DNA of 5,477 nucleotides. It comes from Micrococcales bacterium. Its GTDB lineage: Bacteria; Actinomycetota; Actinomycetes; Actinomycetales; Cellulomonadaceae. The DNA lies in NCBI GenBank assembly GCA_009783975.1, contig WRCL01000157.1, positions 1 through 5,477 on the forward strand. Reading direction: 5' to 3'. How positions within the stretch are numbered: the stretch's first letter is position 1; each line of letters begins with the position of its first letter. Of this stretch, positions 1-4,565 are shown one piece after another. Below the pieces are notes generated by a model that had not been told where the DNA came from, did no database searches, and saw only the letters and a list, made by a program, of their open reading frames with translations. The position numbers and the translations under genes are program-made.

Positions 1-222
1 GAGCGGTACCTGCGCGCCCAGGCCACCTACGAATCCCACGGACGCAAACAAGGACTGGAAGAAGGGATCCAACAGGGCCTCCAACAGGGCATTCAACAAG
101 GCGCAGCTGCCGAACGGATGCGGCGGATCCGTCGGGCACTGTCACAAGGTATGCCCCCCGCGCAGGTCGTCGCCCTCTTCGAGGCCACCGACGACGAAGT
201 CGCCGCGATCATCGATACCTGA
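1..222 (+). CDS. C-terminal end of a probable Rpn-family (PD-(D/E)XK) nuclease / transposase-like protein, 5' partial
   Basis: The frame is open from the first base to a TGA at 220-222, giving the last 73 residues of a longer protein that begins outside the window. The tail starts with a charged stretch (ERYLRAQATYESHGRKQG). It then has a tandem repeat of four residues, GIQQ-GLQQ-GIQQ-G (about residues 22-34), followed by a basic helix (AAAERMRRIRRAL) and an end rich in acidic residues (FEATDDEVAAIIDT). Runs of E/Q-x-G repeats followed by a short 'ALSQGMPPAQVVALF' helix are typical of the C-termini of Rpn-family recombination-promoting nucleases, often annotated as putative transposases. The catalytic PD-(D/E)XK core would lie upstream and cannot be seen, so the family call rests only on the tail. 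That it is coding is fairly safe; the function is an inference. Confidence 0.7.
   Translation, partial: ERYLRAQATYESHGRKQGLEEGIQQGLQQGIQQGAAAERMRRIRRALSQGMPPAQVVALFEATDDEVAAIIDT
64..102 (+). repeat. 12-bp tandem repeat encoding (G-[IL]-Q-Q)n
   Basis: Three consecutive 12-bp units, each GGN-NTN-CAA-CAR, start at 64, 76 and 88 and are followed by a fourth GGC codon at 100. They encode GIQQ, GLQQ, GIQQ, G. The copies differ mainly at the second codon and at third positions. In this protein class such repeats form a flexible or coiled linker that varies in copy number between relatives. Confidence 0.75.
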
Positions 223-554
223 GGACCCGCTGGGGGCGGCGCCGGCTCCGACGTGACCGCGGAATGGTCGGACGAACGAACCTGCGAATACCAGGCCCCT
301 GCCCCACGACAATGTGGTGAGGATCGTCGTTGCGAGGCGGGGCCCGGGTTGAGGTCGCCGTCGAGGAGAACGGCCAGGGACGCGGTCACCGGTCGTCCGC
401 GGACTCGACGTGGATGTGCAAGGTGCTGCCAAGGACGTGCAGGACCTGCATGAGACGGCCGGCCGATGGTGGCACCGAATGGCGTCCGCAGCCGACGGCT
501 CGCCAGTAGGCTCAGCGTGTTCCTGGCCTGAACCTCCTGGGAGCCCCGGACACG
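223..554. other. Gene-poor interval, possibly holding transposase debris
   Basis: These 332 bp separate the nuclease-like tail from the Clp N-domain gene. Several frames are open on both strands, but none has a recognisable product or a good ribosome site. The most protein-like piece is on the minus strand. An ATG at 451-449 opens a 21-codon frame (MQVLHVLGSTLHIHVESADDR) that stops at 386-388. Its hydrophobic 'LxVLGSTLHIHVES' pattern recalls the first strand pair of ISL3-type transposases, and the Cys-x-x-Cys expected next is absent. A perfect 6-bp inverted repeat with a one-base centre, TGCAGG-A-CCTGCA, lies at 438-450, overlapping that ATG. I see no tRNA, no strong promoter and no terminator here. 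The interval may be decayed mobile DNA, but this is a weak inference. Confidence 0.3.
538..543 (+). promoter_or_regulatory. Ribosome binding site of the Clp N-domain gene
   Basis: TGGGAG ends 11 nt before the ATG at 555. It is a modest Shine-Dalgarno match at the long end of normal spacing, but it is the best one near this start, and the ATG is the first in the frame. It supports 555 as the start, though not strongly. Confidence 0.4.
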
Positions 555-1580
555 ATGACCCAGCCGTTCCCACCCGACCCGGCCTACGGCACGCCCGACA
601 AGGACACCTGGCCGGCCGACCCTGCCGGGCCGCAGGACGAGGTCCTGCACGACGCGGCTGGGGACCTGTGTGACGACGCACCCGACGAGAACGCTTCGGC
701 ACGCCCACAGCACGATCGGGCTCGCGAAGCCCCTGACCGGCCTGTGTGGTTCCGGCGTCGCACGAAGAACCCCCCGACGGACGTACACACCGCCGCCCAC
801 AGCCATGGCCCGGCCCTGGACAAGACCGTCGCCGGGGCGGTCGCGCACGCTCTCCAGCTCGGCGCACCCCACGTCGGCACCGAGCACCTGCTGCTCGCGC
901 TGCTCGACGACGGCGGAGCCGCGCACGTGCTCGAACGTGTGGGCGTGGCACCTGACGACCTGCGGAACTCGCTCCTCGCGTCGCTGCCCGACCGTGCAGC
1001 GCACGAAGGCCAGCCGGCGCTGGCGCCGCGAGCCCGCAAGGCCCTCGCCCTGGCGACAAAAGAGGGCGGATCGGCGTCTCCTGGTCCGCCCCACCTGCTC
1101 CTCGGGCTGATCCGCGAACAGCAGAGCCTGGCCGCCCAGGTCCTGACCGAGGCAGGCCTGTCCCTGCACAAGCTCCGCAGCGAGGTCACCGGGCGCCGCG
1201 GGACGCCAACACCGGTGGCCGCGGACACATCGGCTGCGTGGCTCACCGCCATGCTCAGGCACACCGCCGTGCGTGTCGTGCTCAGGGGGCTCGCCGTTCC
1301 AGCCTGGCTCGTGCTCGCGCCCGTCGCACTTGTCGCGGGTGCGCTTGTTGTCGTCACGGGTGTCATCACTGCGGTTGTCGGGTTCTTCTCGGACGACGAC
1401 GCCGACCCCCGGATCATTCTCACGCTCGCTGTCCTGCTTGGGGTGGTGCTGCTGTTCGTGCGCACCGTCCCTGGGATCGTTGCGGGAACCAGCATCATCG
1501 TTGCCGTGCTTCTCGTCCTGCGGTCCGAGGACCTGGCCGGTGGCTGCCGGCGCCTTGGGCGTTTCATCCTCGGGCGCTAG
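555..1580 (+). CDS. Membrane-anchored Clp N-terminal (ClpN) domain protein without ATPase domains
   Basis: This encodes a 341-residue protein. Residues 1-85 are proline-rich, acidic and probably disordered. Residues about 86-144 and 153-213 are two copies of the Clp N repeat. The first contains GTEHLLLALLDDGGAAHVL; the second contains PPHLLLGLIREQQSLAAQVL and closely follows the second repeat of ClpC-type unfoldases. In ClpA/ClpC this double-repeat domain binds substrates and adaptors. Here no Walker A/B or other AAA+ element follows. Instead there are hydrophobic segments at about 249-278, 287-302 and 306-322, predicted to cross or enter the membrane, and a short basic tail (CRRLGRFILGR). 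The protein cannot unfold substrates itself. It could hold a substrate, adaptor or phosphorylated-arginine ligand at the membrane, or compete with ClpC for partners; this is inference. The gene stands alone and converges with the minus-strand gene 55 bp downstream. The domain call is strong; the role is unknown. Confidence 0.87.
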   Translation: MTQPFPPDPAYGTPDKDTWPADPAGPQDEVLHDAAGDLCDDAPDENASARPQHDRAREAPDRPVWFRRRTKNPPTDVHTAAHSHGPALDKTVAGAVAHALQLGAPHVGTEHLLLALLDDGGAAHVLERVGVAPDDLRNSLLASLPDRAAHEGQPALAPRARKALALATKEGGSASPGPPHLLLGLIREQQSLAAQVLTEAGLSLHKLRSEVTGRRGTPTPVAADTSAAWLTAMLRHTAVRVVLRGLAVPAWLVLAPVALVAGALVVVTGVITAVVGFFSDDDADPRIILTLAVLLGVVLLFVRTVPGIVAGTSIIVAVLLVLRSEDLAGGCRRLGRFILGR

Positions 1581-1616
1581 AGAAGAAGGTGGCGTCAGAG
1601 GTCGTGCGTCGCAAGG

Positions 1617-1633
1617 CGGGCGCAAGAGGCCCG
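1617..1633. terminator. Weak hairpin between convergent genes
   Basis: CGGGC at 1617-1621 and GCCCG at 1629-1633 can pair around a 7-nt loop. The hairpin lies in the short gap between the end of the Clp N-domain gene and the end of the convergent minus-strand ORF. The stem is only 5 bp and no T-run follows on either strand, so it is at best a marginal bidirectional terminator. Confidence 0.2.
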
Positions 1634-1635
1634 GC

Positions 1636-1932
1636 CTACTGTGTGGTGAGGGTGGTCGTGTGGGCTGCGAGGCGGGGGAGCAGACGGGTGCGCAGGTCGT
1701 CGGTGCCCTCGGCGTCAGTGCCGGCCAGGGCTTGTTCGACGGCGGCGGGGGCGGCGGCGGCGAGGGTGCGGACGCGGTCGAGGACCCAGGTGTCGTCAAC
1801 GCCGCAGTCGGCGGCGAACCGCTGCCATGCGGCAGTGTCGATGGCGGCGAGCTTGAAGGCCCCACGGGTCTCCCGCCATCGAGGGCCACGGTTCGCGTCG
1901 ACGGCAGCGGGTAGAGCACCAGGGGCACTCAC
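1636..1932 (-). CDS. Small ORF resembling the C-terminus of HipA-type kinase toxins (likely fragment)
   Basis: The proposed product is 98 residues, from a GTG at 1932-1930 to a TAG at 1638-1636. Residues about 20-65 (GAFKLAAIDTAAWQRFAADC, then GVDDTWVLDRVRTLAAAAPA) match in pattern the last helices of actinobacterial HipA-like Ser/Thr kinases, which read roughly 'xxWxxFAxxxGlxxxxvldrVrxlaxxxpxAf'. The ATP-binding and catalytic parts of HipA are absent. The frame continues upstream only as an antisense-like, alternative-frame reading of moeB. The GTG overlaps the moeB TGA as GTGA, which would allow translational coupling, but no clear Shine-Dalgarno precedes it. It is either the stump of a hipA gene fused behind moeB by a deletion, or a retained small protein. 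The HipA link is recognised by pattern only. Confidence 0.5.
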   Translation of the reverse strand: MSAPGALPAAVDANRGPRWRETRGAFKLAAIDTAAWQRFAADCGVDDTWVLDRVRTLAAAAPAAVEQALAGTDAEGTDDLRTRLLPRLAAHTTTLTTQ

Positions 1933-2696
1933 GGTGCGCAGGCGGGGCAGGTGGGGTCTTGGGTGAGAGCGACCTCGTCGAAGGACATCGCCCAGGCGTC
2001 GACGAGCAGGACACGTCCGACCAGGCTGGGGGCGCCGAGGACGAGCTTGAGGGTTTCGGTGGCGGCGATGGCTCCGACGATCCCAGGCAGCGGGCCCAGC
2101 ACACCTTGTGGTTCGCGGGGGGTGGCAGCCCGGTGCAGGCAGCGGTAGCACGGACCGGACCCGGGGACGAAGACCGAGACCTCACCGTCGACACCGTCGA
2201 CGGCGCCGTGGACCCAGGGCGTGGCGAGGTCCAGGCACACGTCGTTGATGAGGTACCGGGCGTCGAAGGTGTCGGTGCAGTCGACGACGACGTCATACCC
2301 GGCGACCAAGCGCGAGGCGTTGTCGACGGTGAGGCCGGCCGGGTGACGGACGGTCTCGACCATGGGGTTGAGGGCGGCCAGGTGCGCGGCGGCCGAGTCG
2401 ACCTTCGGCCGGCCGACCTCACCGGTGGTGTGGACGACCTGGCGCTGGAGGTTGGAGTCGACGACGACGTCGGGGTCGGCCAGGCCGACAGTGCCCACAC
2501 CGGCGGCGACCAGGTACAAGGCGACCGGTGACCCCAGGCCACCGAGGCCGACGACGAGGACCTTCGCCGCTGCGAGCCGCTCCTGGCCCCCCTGCCCCAC
2601 ATGCGCCAGCGCCCGGTGGTGGACGTACCGGGCAGCCTGCGCCGCCGACAGCGGGCGCAGGCGGTCGTCACCGACCGCCGCCGGCGTGGTGGACAT
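1929..2696 (-). CDS. moeB: MoeB/ThiF-family adenylyltransferase (molybdopterin-synthase sulphur-carrier activation)
   Basis: This is an E1-like enzyme of 255 residues, close to E. coli MoeB (249), that adenylates the C-terminal Gly-Gly of a ubiquitin-like sulphur carrier (MoaD, or ThiS in thiamine synthesis). Visible motifs, numbered from the ATG at 2696: the nucleotide-binding loop GLGGLGS (50-56); the acidic strand end LADPD (about 72-76); SNLQRQ (81-86) with its ATP-contacting Asn, Arg and Gln; K98; DCTDTFDARYLIND (139-152) with the Mg/ATP aspartate; and zinc ligands CYRC (183-186) and CPAC (250-253). There is no C-terminal rhodanese domain. Family members often have a Cys before the GVLGPLPG segment; here the residues are PREPQ. 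An in-frame GTG at 2744 would add 16 residues, but it falls in the likely promoter, whereas AGGAG lies just before the ATG at 2696. MoeB is preferred to ThiF because narK and moeA are adjacent; no MoaD or ThiS is in the window. Confidence 0.87.
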   Translation of the reverse strand: MSTTPAAVGDDRLRPLSAAQAARYVHHRALAHVGQGGQERLAAAKVLVVGLGGLGSPVALYLVAAGVGTVGLADPDVVVDSNLQRQVVHTTGEVGRPKVDSAAAHLAALNPMVETVRHPAGLTVDNASRLVAGYDVVVDCTDTFDARYLINDVCLDLATPWVHGAVDGVDGEVSVFVPGSGPCYRCLHRAATPREPQGVLGPLPGIVGAIAATETLKLVLGAPSLVGRVLLVDAWAMSFDEVALTQDPTCPACAP

Positions 2697-2699
2697 GGG

Positions 2700-2704
2700 C
2701 TCCT
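2700..2704 (-). promoter_or_regulatory. Ribosome binding site deciding the moeB start
   Basis: On the minus strand AGGAG lies 3 nt before the ATG at 2696-2694. The spacing is short, but the match is much better than anything before the alternative GTG at 2744. It favours the shorter 255-residue form of MoeB. Confidence 0.4.
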
Positions 2705-2817
2705 CAGGGGGCTCGTCGTGGGGGCGTGCAGTGACGACAGGCACAATACGCCGCCCGGGCGAGGACGTGACACCGCAGGTCAGCGCCGCACAATTGGGGC
2801 GCGCCGGTATAAGACGA

Positions 2818-2831
2818 TTGACACTAGTCGA
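2818..2831 (+). promoter_or_regulatory. Crp/Fnr-like dyad upstream of narK
   Basis: TTGAC-ACTA-GTCGA is an inverted repeat with four of five bases matching in each arm and a 4-bp spacer. This is the geometry of Fnr-type sites (TTGAT-N4-ATCAA). It sits in the A/T-rich part of the control region, 67 nt before the narK start codon. Fnr-like or related oxygen- and nitrogen-oxide-responsive regulators commonly control nitrate-respiration genes, so the placement makes sense. The first half also reads as a perfect TTGACA -35 box, which is a simpler explanation. Which of the two it is cannot be decided from the sequence. Confidence 0.3.
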
Positions 2832-2844
2832 AGTAGTCGATACC

Positions 2845-2853
2845 TGCTACGCT
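2845..2853 (+). promoter_or_regulatory. Possible extended -10 element for narK
   Basis: TGC followed directly by TACGCT (2848-2853) fits the extended -10 pattern TGN-TANNNT used by actinobacterial housekeeping sigma factors. Transcription would begin near 2860 and give a leader of about 38 nt containing the narK ribosome site. The TTGACA at 2818-2823 is 24 nt away, too far for an ordinary -35 partner of this -10, so the promoter would need the extended element or an activator. Confidence 0.35.
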
Positions 2854-2885
2854 CCTGCGGAGTCCTCCTAGACCCATGGCTGCAT

Positions 2886-2892
2886 GAGGGAG
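2886..2892 (+). promoter_or_regulatory. Ribosome binding site of narK
   Basis: GAGGGAG ends 5 nt before the ATG at 2898. It is the best Shine-Dalgarno in the window. It fixes the narK start here rather than at the farther upstream codons of the same open frame, and it rules out the nearby out-of-frame ATGs at 2876 and 2884. Confidence 0.65.
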
Positions 2893-2897
2893 AGAAC

Positions 2898-4523
2898 ATG
2901 CCTGCGACCTCGCGTGAGACTGCCAGCAACGCTCTGGTGTTCCGCAAGGGCAGGTGGATCGACGGGTGGGACCCGGAGGACACTGAGCAGTGGGAACGCG
3001 AAGGGTCGAAGATCGCCCGGACGAACCTCGGGTTCTCGATCTACGCCGAGTTCCTCGGGTTCGTCGTGTGGCAGCTGTGGTCGATCGTCGTCGTGTGGCT
3101 CCAGGCCAAGCCCGACGGGTCGCCAGGCATCTACGGCTTCGCCTTCACCAGCTCTGAGGCGTTCTGGCTCATCTCGCTACCAAGCCTGGTCGGGGCGACG
3201 CTGCGGTTCCCCTACACGTTCATGGTCGCGAAGATCGGCGGGCGCAACTGGACGATCGTCTCGGCGGCGCTGCTGCTCATCCCGACGATCGCCATGAGCG
3301 TGGCGATCTCCAACCACCCCGTCGACGGCGAAGGCGGCACACCGTACTCGGTCATGCTCCTCGTCGCGGCGCTCGGTGGTTTCGGTGGTGGGAACTTCGC
3401 CAGCTCGATGGCGAACATCACGTTCTTCTTCCCGCAGCGGATGAAAGGCTGGGCGCTGGGCCTCAACGCCGCCGGCGGCAACATCGGCGCCGCCATCGCA
3501 CAGTTCACCGTCCCGATCCTCGTGTCGATCACCGCTGTGGTCATGGTCACCGCCGACGGCAACACCAAGCGGATCTTCAACCTCCCGATCGCCGGGTGGT
3601 TCTGGATCCCGCTCATCTGCCTGGCCATCGGCGGGGCGCTGTGGGGGATGCACAACCTCACCAGCGCGAAGACCGACTTCAGCGGCTACAAAGCAGCGCT
3701 CAAAGACCCGCACCTGTGGTGGCTGTCGTTCTTGTACATCGGGACGTTCGGTTCGTTCATCGGCCTGGCCGGGGCGTTCCCCAAGCTCGCGAACGACCTG
3801 TTCACCGCACAGTCGACGATCAAGTTCGGCGGTGGGGCCGTCGTCGTCGGGCTGGCATTCTTGGGTCCGCTCGTCGGCTCGCTCATCCGGCCGTTCGGCG
3901 GCAAGCTCGCCGACAAGTACGGTGGTGCCTACATCACGGTCATCGCCTTCTCGTTGATGATCATCGCAGCGTTCGCCGCGATCAAGGTGCTCGATGCCTC
4001 CCGCAGCGCACGGCTCAACGCAGCACGAGAGGCAGCGCTCCATTCCAACCTCACCGGCGACACGATCGAAGACATCGCTGCGATCCAGGCCCCGCCAACC
4101 TATTTCTGGTTGTTCTTGCTGTGCTTCTTGACGTTGTTCGTCGCTACCGGCACCGGGAACGGGTCGATGTACAAGATGATCCCCACGGTGTTCTCCCACC
4201 GCGCCGGGTCCGTCGACGCCCAGAACCAGTCCGCCGGGATCTCGACCGAACGCAAGACCTCGGCCGCCCTGGGTATCGTCTCGGCTTTCGGCGCGTACGG
4301 GGGGTTCCTCGTCCCCCAGCTGTTCAACCGCACACAGGAGATGAACAAGGCGAACGTGACGACCCTGGAGTCGTACACCGGCCCCATCGGCGAGATCTCC
4401 ACGAAAGTCGTCGACGGGTACCAGCTCGGCCTGTGGTGGTTGCTCGGTGCGTACGTCGTGTTCCTGCTCGTCCTCATCGCCCTGTACGTCGCGCCGTACA
4501 TCACCCGGGGCCAGCGGGTCTGA
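2898..4523 (+). CDS. narK: Nitrate/nitrite transporter, NarK-type major facilitator (NNP family)
   Basis: This 541-residue integral membrane protein moves nitrate in and/or nitrite out across the cytoplasmic membrane. A cytoplasmic N-terminal segment (about 1-45, with WIDGWDPEDTEQWE) precedes about 12 hydrophobic helices. The first nitrate signature spans about 161-199 (GGNFASSMANITFFF, then KGWALGLNAAGGNIG). The second is at about 416-432 (ATGTGNGSMYKMIPTVF). R103 in LRFPYTF and R331 in SLIRPFGGKLAD align with the two substrate-binding arginines of E. coli NarK (R89, R305). It is longer than E. coli NarK (463). The extra length is the N-terminus, a polar loop at about 365-400 and another at about 476-506. 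The start is set by GAGGGAG 5 nt upstream. It lies divergent from moeB and 42 nt before moeA, fitting a nitrate-respiration locus that needs molybdenum cofactor. The family is certain; transport direction cannot be read from sequence. Confidence 0.97.
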   Translation: MPATSRETASNALVFRKGRWIDGWDPEDTEQWEREGSKIARTNLGFSIYAEFLGFVVWQLWSIVVVWLQAKPDGSPGIYGFAFTSSEAFWLISLPSLVGATLRFPYTFMVAKIGGRNWTIVSAALLLIPTIAMSVAISNHPVDGEGGTPYSVMLLVAALGGFGGGNFASSMANITFFFPQRMKGWALGLNAAGGNIGAAIAQFTVPILVSITAVVMVTADGNTKRIFNLPIAGWFWIPLICLAIGGALWGMHNLTSAKTDFSGYKAALKDPHLWWLSFLYIGTFGSFIGLAGAFPKLANDLFTAQSTIKFGGGAVVVGLAFLGPLVGSLIRPFGGKLADKYGGAYITVIAFSLMIIAAFAAIKVLDASRSARLNAAREAALHSNLTGDTIEDIAAIQAPPTYFWLFLLCFLTLFVATGTGNGSMYKMIPTVFSHRAGSVDAQNQSAGISTERKTSAALGIVSAFGAYGGFLVPQLFNRTQEMNKANVTTLESYTGPIGEISTKVVDGYQLGLWWLLGAYVVFLLVLIALYVAPYITRGQRV

Positions 4524-4553
4524 CGCGCAGCGGCCGGATGGCACCTGACGCAG

Positions 4554-4559
4554 TATGTT
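4554..4559 (+). promoter_or_regulatory. Possible -10 box for a leaderless moeA transcript
   Basis: TATGTT fits the actinobacterial -10 pattern TANNNT and ends 6 nt before the ATG at 4566. That spacing places the transcription start on or next to the A of the start codon. No Shine-Dalgarno sequence is visible before this ATG, which agrees with leaderless translation. No convincing -35 is seen 16-18 nt upstream, so the call is tentative. Read-through from narK, 42 nt away, is also possible. Confidence 0.35.
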
Positions 4560-4565
4560 TCGACG

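Larger units (their letters stand above)
2697..2897. promoter_or_regulatory. Divergent control region between moeB and narK
   Basis: About 200 bp separate the two divergent starts. The narK-proximal half (about 2790-2850) is clearly more A/T-rich than its surroundings, as expected for promoters in such a genome. On the plus strand it holds TTGACA at 2818-2823 and an extended -10-like TGC-TACGCT at 2845-2853. On the minus strand a TATTGT at 2748-2743 could be a -10 for moeB and overlaps the alternative GTG start, another argument for the shorter protein. Promoter assignments are by eye and none is certain. Confidence 0.5.

Noticed and set aside
93..1928. A 611-codon open frame on the minus strand covering the left third of the window
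   Set aside because: Its translation is low-complexity (Pro, Arg, Gly, Glu, His) and antisense to the Clp N-domain gene, whose domains are clear. Long antisense frames are expected at this G/C content.
1238..1966. Plus-strand frames running past the end of the Clp N-domain gene
   Set aside because: They are alternative-frame readings of the membrane region continuing antisense to the HipA-like ORF, rich in Arg, Ala and Gly, with no family resemblance.
1933..2151. A longer minus-strand form of the HipA-like ORF starting at 2151
   Set aside because: The added 73 residues are an alternative-frame reading of moeB (Pro/Arg-rich) and do not resemble the HipA kinase core, so the coupled GTG at 1932 is the better start.
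1959..2531. A 190-codon plus-strand frame opposite moeB
   Set aside because: It is Gly/Asp/Val-rich and is the complementary reading of the moeB codons; the moeB motifs and zinc ligands are convincing on the other strand.
2808..2813. TATAAG as a -10 box for narK
   Set aside because: It is a good hexamer by itself, but there is no -35-like sequence 15-19 bp upstream, and the extended -10 at 2845-2853 fits the leader length better.
2601..2897. A 99-residue N-terminal extension of narK in the same open frame
   Set aside because: It overlaps the moeB coding sequence and the promoter region and reads as arginine-rich antisense. The strong GAGGGAG ribosome site and the family N-terminus both start at 2898.
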